From contig JAIBDW010000009.1 in the NCBI GenBank assembly GCA_024686035.1, positions 1 through 40,159 on the forward strand: a stretch of 40,159 nt of DNA, read 5' to 3'. Below are positions 25,737 through 33,143 of the stretch, in pieces. The translations under genes were made by a program, and so were the position numbers. Numbering within the stretch: the stretch's first letter is position 1; every line of letters starts with the position of its first letter. The stretch comes from Oceanospirillaceae bacterium (GTDB lineage Bacteria > Pseudomonadota > Gammaproteobacteria > Pseudomonadales > Balneatricaceae). A model generated the notes under the pieces. That model was not told the origin of the DNA. It saw only the letters and a program-made list of their open reading frames with translations, and searched no databases.

Positions 25737-26765
25737 ATGAACGATCAAACAAATCGCCGAAAACGGCAACATATTGAAGTGATTGGCAAAGACGAAGGCG
25801 TGGAGCGTAATGGCCGTTTTTTTGATGCTATGCACTTACAACATCGTGCTATGCCCCAGATTAACTTAGCCGATGTAGACCCTAGCATAGAGATCATGGG
25901 TAAGCGTTTAAGCTTTCCTTTACTTATTTCATCCATGACAGGTGGTGATGATAAGTTGGTGGAGAAGGTGAATCAACGTTTGGCCCAAGCAGCTCAAATT
26001 ACTGGCGTAGCCATGGGTGTGGGCTCACAACGGGTGATGCTAGAGGACAAAAAAGCGGCAGCGAGTTTTGACTTGCGCAAATATGCGCCCGATGCACTGT
26101 TGTTTGCCAACATAGGTGCCATACAGTTAAATAATGGTATAGGGCCGGATCAGTTGCAGCAAGCTATTGATGTGTTGGGTGGCGATGCTATTTTTTTACA
26201 CCTTAATCCATTACAAGAAGCGGTGCAGCCAGAAGGCGATACTAATTTTGCGAACTTGGCCCAAGCGATAGGCCATGCGCAAGCCAGCCTTAATGTGCCT
26301 GTAGTGCTTAAAGAAGTAGGTGCGGGGCTTAGTATTGCAGATATAGAGCTAGGTATGCGCCATGGTATCAAATGGTTTGACGTAGCAGGACGCGGCGGCA
26401 CATCATGGGCGCGTATTGAACAACAGCGTAGGCAAGATACGCATACTTTAGGTTTTACCTTACAAGATTGGGGTATTCCTACACCACTGGCCATGAAAAA
26501 TGCACGTCCTTACATGCAAGATGCAAATTTCATTGCCAGTGGTGGTTTGCGCAATGGGCTAGACTTGATAAAGAGTGTTATCATGGGCGCTAAGTTAGGT
26601 GGCGTCGCTAAACCGCTTTTAGGGCCAGCCATGGAATCTACTGATGCCGTTGTGGATACTATTGAAGCCTTGAAAAAAGAGTTTGTTACTGCCATGTTTT
26701 TATTGTCTGCAACTAGTGTAGACGATCTGTATTTAAACGATACATTAGTGCTTAGTGAAGGTTAG
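25737..26765 (+). CDS. fni: Type 2 isopentenyl-diphosphate isomerase (FMN-dependent)
   Basis: The enzyme interconverts IPP and DMAPP using reduced FMN. The 342-residue sequence has RKRQHIEVIGKDEGVERNG at the N-terminus, FPLLISSMTGGDD, MGVGSQRVMLED, FANIGAIQL, FLHLNPLQEAVQPEGDTNF, VVLKEVGAGLSIADIE, WFDVAGRGGTSWARIE and FIASGGLRNGLDLIKSVIMGAKLGGVAKPLL, in the order known for Fni/Idi-2. It starts directly after the HMG-CoA reductase stop (TAAATG), so the two are co-translated. Unrelated to Idi-1. mvaS follows after about 50 nt. Confidence 0.95.
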   Translation: MNDQTNRRKRQHIEVIGKDEGVERNGRFFDAMHLQHRAMPQINLADVDPSIEIMGKRLSFPLLISSMTGGDDKLVEKVNQRLAQAAQITGVAMGVGSQRVMLEDKKAAASFDLRKYAPDALLFANIGAIQLNNGIGPDQLQQAIDVLGGDAIFLHLNPLQEAVQPEGDTNFANLAQAIGHAQASLNVPVVLKEVGAGLSIADIELGMRHGIKWFDVAGRGGTSWARIEQQRRQDTHTLGFTLQDWGIPTPLAMKNARPYMQDANFIASGGLRNGLDLIKSVIMGAKLGGVAKPLLGPAMESTDAVVDTIEALKKEFVTAMFLLSATSVDDLYLNDTLVLSEG

Positions 26766-26816
26766 TTAAGACATCTGCACTTTGTTCAGTTTTAGCAGGG
26801 AAGATAGAGAAGTTAT

Positions 26817-27998
26817 ATGCCCGTTGGTATTGATGATATAAGTTTTTATACGACTAATTTTAGCCTTGATTTGCAAGAATTAGCCGCTAATAATGGCTCT
26901 GATGCCGCCAAATACACTGTTGGTATAGGCCAAGAGCGTATGAGTGTGCCTGGTGCCGATGAAGATGTAGTGACTATGGCCGCCAATGCCAGTATGGCTT
27001 TAATTGACGGCATGAGCGCCCGCGGCGAAGATCCACAGGCCATCACCACTATTTTGTTTGCTACCGAAACAGGTATAGACCAATCCAAGGCTGCAGGAGT
27101 GTACTTACACTCTTTGTTAAAGCTTGGCCCTCGTTGTCGCGTGGTGGAGCTTAAGCAAGCTTGCTATAGTGCCACTGCAGCTTTATTACTTGCCACTGCC
27201 TGGGTGGCTCGCAAACCTAAAGAAAAAGTTTTAGTCATTGCCTCAGATATTGCCCGTTATGAACGCCAATCACCAGGTGAGGCCACCCAAGGTTGCGGTG
27301 CAGTGGCGATGATCGTGAGTGCAAACCCAAGGCTGATAGAACTAGACCCAGAAACAGGTATTCATACAGAAGATGTGATGGACTTTTGGCGGCCTAATTA
27401 TCGTTCCACTGCGTTGGTTGACGGCAAGTACTCTACCAAGGTGTATTTGCGTTCTGTGCGAGCAGCCTGGCAAGATTTCCAGCACCAAAGCGATTTAACC
27501 TTTGGTGATTTTGATTATTTTTGTTATCACTTGCCGTTTAGTCGTATGGCACAAAAAGCCCATAACCATTTGGCTAATGGCAATGCCCACAAGCTTAATG
27601 CGAAAGCTCTAGATCAGCAAATTAGCGCCAGCCTTATGTATAACCGTATTACCGGTAATAGCTATACAGCTGCGATGTATATTGGCTTGGTATCTTTGTT
27701 GGACAATACTTCAGCTGATCTGGCGGGCAAACGGATTGGCTTCTTTAGTTATGGCTCTGGCAGTGTGGGTGAGTTTTTCACAGGCACTTTGGTAAAGGGT
27801 TATCAAAACATGCTCCACCAGCAAGCTCACCAAACTATGCTAGATGCTAGGCAGCCGTTAAACTATGCAGACTACCAAAAGATGTATGCCTTTGAAGTGC
27901 CTACAGATGGTGGCGATCATGTTTTTGAGCAGCAAACTAATGGCAAGTTTCGCTTAACGGGGATTAGCCAACACAAGCGCCTTTATCAGGTGCGATGA
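26817..27998 (+). CDS. mvaS: Hydroxymethylglutaryl-CoA synthase
   Basis: HMG-CoA synthase condenses acetyl-CoA with acetoacetyl-CoA. The 393-residue protein has Glu 84 (FATETGIDQSKA), the nucleophile Cys 116 in ELKQACYSATAAL, His 238 in FCYHLPFSRMAQKAH, and FFSYGSGSVGEFF near the C-terminus. Together these give the Glu-Cys-His triad of bacterial MvaS. N-terminal GIDDISFYTTNFSLDLQELA and GIGQERMSVPGADEDVVTMAANA are also typical. The ATG of the next gene overlaps its TGA (ATGA at 27995-27998). Confidence 0.96.
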   Translation: MPVGIDDISFYTTNFSLDLQELAANNGSDAAKYTVGIGQERMSVPGADEDVVTMAANASMALIDGMSARGEDPQAITTILFATETGIDQSKAAGVYLHSLLKLGPRCRVVELKQACYSATAALLLATAWVARKPKEKVLVIASDIARYERQSPGEATQGCGAVAMIVSANPRLIELDPETGIHTEDVMDFWRPNYRSTALVDGKYSTKVYLRSVRAAWQDFQHQSDLTFGDFDYFCYHLPFSRMAQKAHNHLANGNAHKLNAKALDQQISASLMYNRITGNSYTAAMYIGLVSLLDNTSADLAGKRIGFFSYGSGSVGEFFTGTLVKGYQNMLHQQAHQTMLDARQPLNYADYQKMYAFEVPTDGGDHVFEQQTNGKFRLTGISQHKRLYQVR

Positions 27999-29089
27999 TC
28001 GACTTTGATGCCACCTATGTAAGCCCCTCTTCAGGGCCTTTTTGCACTCGTGCAAAGGTTCCAGGCAAGGTGATCATCAGTGGCGAACATGCGGTTGTTT
28101 ACGGCGCACAAGCCATCGCTTGTGCAATCCAAAAATATGCCTTTGCCAAAGTTACTCATAGTGATTTTTTGGGTGTGCATCTTAGGGTGAACGCATTTGG
28201 CATAGATCAGAAATTCACGCCCGCACAGCTACTTGCTGTGGCCCAAAAAACTCAACTAGCTCATCAACAATACACTCTTGGTTTAGGCTCTTTGAGCGAT
28301 GTGGTTGCTGCCCCGGATGCTTTTTTTGCAGCGGCCATAGGTGCTAGTGGCTTGGTAGATGTGCTCCAAAGTAGAGGTGGCTTGCTTATAGAGCTCAGCA
28401 CTAACCTAGTGGCTGGAGGTGGTATGGGTTCATCTGCTGCCTTGGTAGCGGCTATGTTAGCTGCTGGTTTTAAACATTTAGGCCAGCCTTTAAGTGCGGC
28501 TGAGCTAGTGCTCAAAACCACCCAAAGTGAACACTGGCAACACGGGCGTTCTAGTGGTTTAGACCCTTACGTGTGTGTGATGGGTGGCTTGCAGCAATAC
28601 CCACAGCGGGATCAGCACGATAAAACGCTTCAAAATGCTGCTCACATTCCACAAGCTTTAACGCTACCCCCATGTTTTTTGATTAGTAGCGGCAAGCCAG
28701 AAAGCTCTACAGGTGATTGCGTGGAATTTGTGAAACAACAAAATTTTCCAAAAAGTATGTGGCAAAAATTTAATACAGTGCAAGTAAACCTACTTACAGC
28801 CTTGCAAGAAAATCAACAACATAACCTGCGGGTTGCCATAAAGGCCAATCATCAATTACTGTGCCACATCGGTGTGGTGCCTAAGCAAGTGAGTGAGTTT
28901 ATTGCCACTATAGAAGCTCATAAAGGCGCTGCAAAAATATGTGGTGCAGGCGGTGTGGCAGGAGATGCGGCTGGTTTGGTTTTAGCGGTGGGGCTTGAGC
29001 AAAAAATGTTGGCCACTTTGTGTAAAGAGCAAGGCTATGAAATGCAAGCCATGCAACCAGATTTTGTGGGGGTGGCTTATGACAACTAA
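27995..29089 (+). CDS. Mevalonate kinase-type GHMP kinase
   Basis: A 364-residue GHMP-family kinase. Motif 1 is KVPGKVIISGEHAVVYGAQAIACAI (residues 21-45, Lys 25 conserved). Motif 2 is the phosphate loop VAGGGMGSSAALVAAM (139-154), and motif 3 is AKICGAGGVAGDAAGLVLAV near the C-terminus. The GEHAVVYG signature is typical of mevalonate kinase, which makes 5-phosphomevalonate. With a second GHMP kinase just downstream, this one is the better mevalonate kinase candidate because it keeps the motif-1 lysine; the reverse assignment cannot be excluded. It overlaps mvaS by 4 nt and the next gene by 11 nt. Confidence 0.8.
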   Translation: MIDFDATYVSPSSGPFCTRAKVPGKVIISGEHAVVYGAQAIACAIQKYAFAKVTHSDFLGVHLRVNAFGIDQKFTPAQLLAVAQKTQLAHQQYTLGLGSLSDVVAAPDAFFAAAIGASGLVDVLQSRGGLLIELSTNLVAGGGMGSSAALVAAMLAAGFKHLGQPLSAAELVLKTTQSEHWQHGRSSGLDPYVCVMGGLQQYPQRDQHDKTLQNAAHIPQALTLPPCFLISSGKPESSTGDCVEFVKQQNFPKSMWQKFNTVQVNLLTALQENQQHNLRVAIKANHQLLCHIGVVPKQVSEFIATIEAHKGAAKICGAGGVAGDAAGLVLAVGLEQKMLATLCKEQGYEMQAMQPDFVGVAYDN

Positions 29090-30119
29090 TATGAGTGTCG
29101 TTGTTTCTGCGCCTGCCAATACCATGCTTATGGGTGAACATGCGGTGCTTTTTGGCCACAGTGCTTTGGTGTGTGCTTTAACTATGCGCATCTATGTAGA
29201 GGCGCACGTACGCACTGATGGTCTTATCGTTATAGACTCTAAGCTTGGCCATTTTTCATGTGCATTAGCTGATTTGGCTATGCATTTAAGTCAACCCTGT
29301 GCTTTTAGTTTTGTGCTGCAGGCACTTGCAATCACTGCGCCTAAGCTTGGTGTGAGCCTAGTGATTGTGTCAGATTTTGAGCATACCCTAGGTTTGGGTT
29401 CTTCAGCGGCGGTGACGGTGGCCACTATTGGTGCTATGACGTTACTGACTAAGGGCCAGTTTGATCCCCAAGACGTGATGCAGCAGGGTATTCAGGTGAT
29501 TCGTCAAGTGCAAGGCAGTGGCTCTGGGGCAGATGTTTCGGCCAGTGCTTTGGGTGGTGTTGTGCAATTTAAAGCAAAGCCTGTGAGTGCGCAAAGAGTG
29601 CAGCTTGGTGAGCAAGCATGGCGTCATGCTCCTAAATTACGTTTAGTCTATTGTGGTTACAAAACCCCAACGCCAAAAGTGATCGCAAAGGTGACCTTAG
29701 CTGCTAAAAAAGCCCCCACTTTTTTTCAACACTGTTATGACAAGATGGGCGCTTGCGTTGACTCTAGCATTGCTGCGTTACACAAGGGACACTGGACAAA
29801 GTTTGCTTGCGCTATGGATCAATATCAAGATTTAATGAGGGACATTGGTGTGAGCGACGATGCCATTGAACGCATTATAAAATTGGGTCGTAATCAAATA
29901 AAAAGCCAAGTAAATGGCCAAGCAAACAAAGGCTTAAACGATGAAGCCTTGTTTGGGGCAAAAATATCTGGCTCTGGACTGGGAGATTGTGTTTTGTTAC
30001 TTGGCAGCCAAGCCATAGATTGGCCGCATCAACAAATCGGTGTACAAATAGACCCTCAAGGTTTACGGGAAGAATTTGCCATTCCAGACCAAACCAACAT
30101 CCTTAAAGAGACCATGTGA
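29079..30119 (+). CDS. Second GHMP kinase of the mevalonate operon (probable phosphomevalonate kinase)
   Basis: A 346-residue GHMP kinase: motif 1 SAPANTMLMGEHAVLFGHSALVCAL (10-34), motif 2 EHTLGLGSSAAVTVA (101-115), then GSGSGADVSASALGGVVQF and the C-terminal motif 3 AKISGSGLGDCVLLL. Motif 1 has Asn-Thr where the family normally has Gly-Lys. GLGSSAAVTVA and SGADVSASALGG recall phosphomevalonate kinases, while GEHAVLFG recalls mevalonate kinases. Pathway logic asks for a phosphomevalonate kinase here, since the decarboxylase downstream is of the diphosphomevalonate type. ATG 29079 is chosen because GGGGGTGG lies just upstream; the frame opens at 28995 inside the previous gene, and ATG 29091 is also possible. 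Confidence 0.75.
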   Translation: MTTNMSVVVSAPANTMLMGEHAVLFGHSALVCALTMRIYVEAHVRTDGLIVIDSKLGHFSCALADLAMHLSQPCAFSFVLQALAITAPKLGVSLVIVSDFEHTLGLGSSAAVTVATIGAMTLLTKGQFDPQDVMQQGIQVIRQVQGSGSGADVSASALGGVVQFKAKPVSAQRVQLGEQAWRHAPKLRLVYCGYKTPTPKVIAKVTLAAKKAPTFFQHCYDKMGACVDSSIAALHKGHWTKFACAMDQYQDLMRDIGVSDDAIERIIKLGRNQIKSQVNGQANKGLNDEALFGAKISGSGLGDCVLLLGSQAIDWPHQQIGVQIDPQGLREEFAIPDQTNILKETM

Positions 30120-31147
30120 TGGGCACGATCAAAGCTGCAGTAGCTCCTTCAAAAATCTCAGTCAAGCAATGGGTTGATCGTGTTTTAGATGACGCTAAAT
30201 TTAATGTACCAGCGGCAAAAGCCAGTGCTTATGCGCCTAGTAATATTGCCTTAAGCAAATACTGGGGTAAGCGAGAAGCAAGCTTCAACCTGCCTGTCAC
30301 AGGCTCCGTATCTATCTCCTTGGCAGGTCATGGCACTCATACTAAGCTTTGCGTCATAGATGGGCCAAAGCATCAAGTGACCTTGAATGGCAAAGGCTTG
30401 GATGAGCGTGATAGCTTTGTGATAAAACTTAGCCAGTGGCTAGATAGAGTGTTACCCAACAATTTAAAACTAGGTGTCACCACTGTTAATACAGTGCCTA
30501 CCGCGGCTGGGTTGGCTTCATCTGCAAGTGGTTTTGCCGCCTTAACCCTAGCGACAAACAACCTTATGGGCTGGAATTTGCCCCAACACCAGCTATCTGC
30601 ATTGGCTCGTTTGGGTAGTGGCAGTGCCAGCCGGTCTTTGTGGCATGGCTTTGTAAAATGGCATGCAGGGCAGCTGCCTGATGGCAGTGATAGTGTGGCG
30701 CATCCTCTAGAGCAACAATGGCCTAACTTACGGGTGGGTTTACTCACTGTTTCAAGTCATACCAAAGCGGTGTCTTCTCGAGAAGGCATGGCGCGTACGA
30801 TTGCTACATCTAAGCTATATAAACAATGGCCCCAACAAGCCCAAGATGACCTTGCTACTATTGAAGCAGCGATTGCTATGGGTGATTTTGAAACCATGGC
30901 TAAAACAGCAGAACACAACGCCATGAGTATGCACGCCACCATGGCTGCTGCTTGGCCGCCACTAGTCTATTGGCAGCCAGAGTCTTTAGCTCAGATGCAA
31001 AAGGTATGGCAATTGCGCGCCCAAGGGTTGCCACTGTATTTAACTATGGACGCGGGGCCAAACCTGAAATTATTGTTTGAAGCCAAACATCAGGCTGATG
31101 TAGTATCGGCGTTTGAAACAGTGGAAATCATCACGCCGTTTAGCTAA
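30119..31147 (+). CDS. mvaD: Diphosphomevalonate decarboxylase
   Basis: The enzyme converts diphosphomevalonate to IPP with ATP. The 342-residue protein shows the family blocks YAPSNIALSKYWGKREASFNLPVTGSVSISL (substrate-binding Tyr-Trp-Gly-Lys region), TVPTAAGLASSASGFAALTLA (phosphate loop), ARLGSGSASRSLWHGFVKW, SSREGMARTIATS and LTMDAGPNLKLL with the catalytic Asp near residue 311. ATG 30119 overlaps the TGA of the preceding kinase; a GTG one codon earlier is possible. This completes the route to IPP inside one operon. Confidence 0.96.
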   Translation: MGTIKAAVAPSKISVKQWVDRVLDDAKFNVPAAKASAYAPSNIALSKYWGKREASFNLPVTGSVSISLAGHGTHTKLCVIDGPKHQVTLNGKGLDERDSFVIKLSQWLDRVLPNNLKLGVTTVNTVPTAAGLASSASGFAALTLATNNLMGWNLPQHQLSALARLGSGSASRSLWHGFVKWHAGQLPDGSDSVAHPLEQQWPNLRVGLLTVSSHTKAVSSREGMARTIATSKLYKQWPQQAQDDLATIEAAIAMGDFETMAKTAEHNAMSMHATMAAAWPPLVYWQPESLAQMQKVWQLRAQGLPLYLTMDAGPNLKLLFEAKHQADVVSAFETVEIITPFS

Positions 31148-31189
31148 GCTGATTCAGCCTGGTTTGGTGGTTTTTTAAGAGAATAAAGC

Positions 31190-31678
31190 ATGAAAAAACT
31201 TGCCTTAGATGCCATTGATCTGCGTATTTTATGTGCGGTGCAAGCACATGGAAAAATGAGCAAATTTAAACTGGCAGAGCTGGTTAATTTATCTCCTACA
31301 CCTTGTCGAGTGAGATTGGACAAGCTTACAAAAATGGGCATTATTAAGGCCTATCGAGCGGAGATAGATCTTGATCACTTACTAGACGTCACTCAAGTCA
31401 TTGTTACGGTTTCATTAAAAACTCATAAAAAATCTGACTTTGCACGTTTTGAATCTTATATTAATCAAGTGGAGGAAATCATTGAATGCTATGCCACAGG
31501 CGGTGGCTGTGATTATGTGATGACCATCATGAGTAGAAATCTTGCTAGTTTTCAAGCATTGATAGAACAGCTGCTTAGTGAAGAGATTGGTATCGACCGC
31601 TACTTTATTTACATTGTCACCAAACTCGTTAAAAAGACACCTCCTAACCTCATCGCACTGCTATCCCCCAGCGTTTAG
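31190..31678 (+). CDS. Lrp/AsnC-family transcriptional regulator
   Basis: A 162-residue regulator with an N-terminal helix-turn-helix (LDAIDLRILCAVQAHGKMSKFKLAELVNLSPTPCRVRLDKLTKMGII) and a C-terminal RAM ligand-binding domain (VIVTVSLKTHKKSDFARFESYINQVEEIIECYATGGGCDYVMTIMSRNLASFQALIEQLL). Members form octamers and sense amino acids or related metabolites. It lies 43 nt after mvaD on the same strand but is unlikely to be part of isoprenoid synthesis. The next gene, a DmdA-like enzyme 144 nt downstream, is a more natural target by position, because Lrp-type regulators often control adjacent amino-acid or methylamine catabolism genes. The effector is unknown. Confidence 0.93.
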   Translation: MKKLALDAIDLRILCAVQAHGKMSKFKLAELVNLSPTPCRVRLDKLTKMGIIKAYRAEIDLDHLLDVTQVIVTVSLKTHKKSDFARFESYINQVEEIIECYATGGGCDYVMTIMSRNLASFQALIEQLLSEEIGIDRYFIYIVTKLVKKTPPNLIALLSPSV

Positions 31679-31821
31679 GGCTATTAATAGAGTCTAAATA
31701 GACTGCTAGAATAGCTAATTCAGCCCATTTTTGGGACTTAGTTCACCTATAGTTCACTTATCAGTTTCGTGATGGGCCTTGGCTTGTTATGTGATTTTTT
31801 AACTATAAAACGGACGATCTA

Positions 31822-32976
31822 ATGAGCGCACCTAAAGAATTTGGTTTTGGCACACAAATACGTAAATCACCTTATTTTGATGCAACCATCCGTTGGGGTG
31901 CTACAGATTTTTCTGTGTATAACCATATGTACATCCCTAGAGACTTTGGCAACCCTCAGCAAAACTTTTGGAATTTGGTTAATGACGTCATTTTGTGTGA
32001 TGTTGCGGTAGAGCGTCAGGTAGAAATCACAGGCCCAGATGCAGCAAAGTTTGTACAAAGGCTTATCTCACGCGATCTATCAAAATGTGCTGTAGGGCAG
32101 TGTAAGTATGTGTTGCTGACCAATGCCGCTGGTGGTGTTTTGAATGATCCCATTATGCTTCGTTTGGCCCAGAATCATTTTTGGATCTCCCTAGCAGATA
32201 GCGATATCTTATTTTGGGCACAAGGTGTGGCAGTGCATTCTGGTTTGGATGTGCACATAGCTGAGCCTGATGTGTCGCCGTTGCAGCTTCAAGGGCCTCA
32301 GTCTGGACAGGTGATGCAGGCGTTGTTTGGTGATGATATTGCGGATTTAAAATACTACTGGCTGCGTGAGTATGATCTGGATGGCATTCCCTTAATTGTG
32401 TCTCGCACTGGCTGGTCTAGCGAATTGGGTTACGAGCTATATTTACGCGATGGCTCTAAAGGTGATTTGCTATGGGAAAAGATAATGGCCGCAGGCAAAC
32501 CGTTTGGCATTAAACCTGGGCATACCTCCACTATTCGGCGCATAGAAGCGGGTATGCTGTCGTATCATGCAGACATGGATATTCATACTAATCCATATGA
32601 ACTAGGGCTTGATCGGTTGATCGACATTGATGCCAACTTTGATTTTATAGGCAAAGCTGCATTGCAAAAAATCCACCGTGATGGCGTTCAACGTAAGCAG
32701 GTGGGGTTGGTTATTAGTGGCGAGGCTATGGAAGGCTCTAATACTCGCTTTTGGGGGTTAGAGAAGGACGGTAAATTAATAGGTAAAGTCACCTCTGCAG
32801 TCTATTCGCCACGGCTTGAAAAAAACATAGCCCTAGCGATGGTTGATGTGAAAGGTGCTGCTCATTTAGCGGATATAGGGATGGAGTTTGTAGTGATCAA
32901 GCCTGATGGTGAGGCCTTGGCCACTGTAGTGGAGAAGCCATTTTTTGATCCTAAAAAGAAATTAGCAGCCAGCTAA
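31822..32976 (+). CDS. DmdA-like aminomethyltransferase-fold protein (possible DMSP demethylase)
   Basis: A 384-residue member of the GcvT superfamily. The N-terminal half closely recalls Pelagibacter DmdA: SPYFDATIRWGATDFSVYNHMYIPRDFG, DVAVERQVEITGPDA, GQCKYVLLTNAAGGVLNDPIMLRL, FWISLADSDILFWAQGVA, EPDVSPLQLQGPQS, YWLREYDLDGIPLIVSRTGWSSELGYELYLRDGSKGDLLWE, and ERIEGG-like IRRIEAGMLSY. DmdA moves a methyl group from dimethylsulfoniopropionate to tetrahydrofolate. Several DmdA-like lineages act on other compounds, so substrate is not certain. It is distinct from the true GcvT at the window start. No dmdB/C/D genes are nearby. A promoter region of about 140 nt precedes it, behind the Lrp-type gene. 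Confidence 0.65.
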   Translation: MSAPKEFGFGTQIRKSPYFDATIRWGATDFSVYNHMYIPRDFGNPQQNFWNLVNDVILCDVAVERQVEITGPDAAKFVQRLISRDLSKCAVGQCKYVLLTNAAGGVLNDPIMLRLAQNHFWISLADSDILFWAQGVAVHSGLDVHIAEPDVSPLQLQGPQSGQVMQALFGDDIADLKYYWLREYDLDGIPLIVSRTGWSSELGYELYLRDGSKGDLLWEKIMAAGKPFGIKPGHTSTIRRIEAGMLSYHADMDIHTNPYELGLDRLIDIDANFDFIGKAALQKIHRDGVQRKQVGLVISGEAMEGSNTRFWGLEKDGKLIGKVTSAVYSPRLEKNIALAMVDVKGAAHLADIGMEFVVIKPDGEALATVVEKPFFDPKKKLAAS

Positions 32977-33143
32977 CACGGTCATGCCTTTACGCGTATT
33001 CAATAGCGGTGCTTTGCTGTTCTAGGTTTGATCATTTCTGTTATCATGCAAGCTTAGTCATTACCCAAAAGTAATGTCCCTAAAGAGCAAGGCATTCCCC
33101 CATGGCTTAGTCTCTTTACCCTTGAATAAAGCAGACAGGCTAC

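Noticed and set aside
28995-29078. Longer N-terminus for the second GHMP kinase
   Set aside because: These 28 codons lie wholly in the preceding kinase gene and are unlike the family; a strong ribosome site precedes ATG 29079.
32977-33143. LexA box for SOS control of polB
   Set aside because: A CTGT occurs near 33039, but no ACAG at the required 8-nt spacing; not supported.
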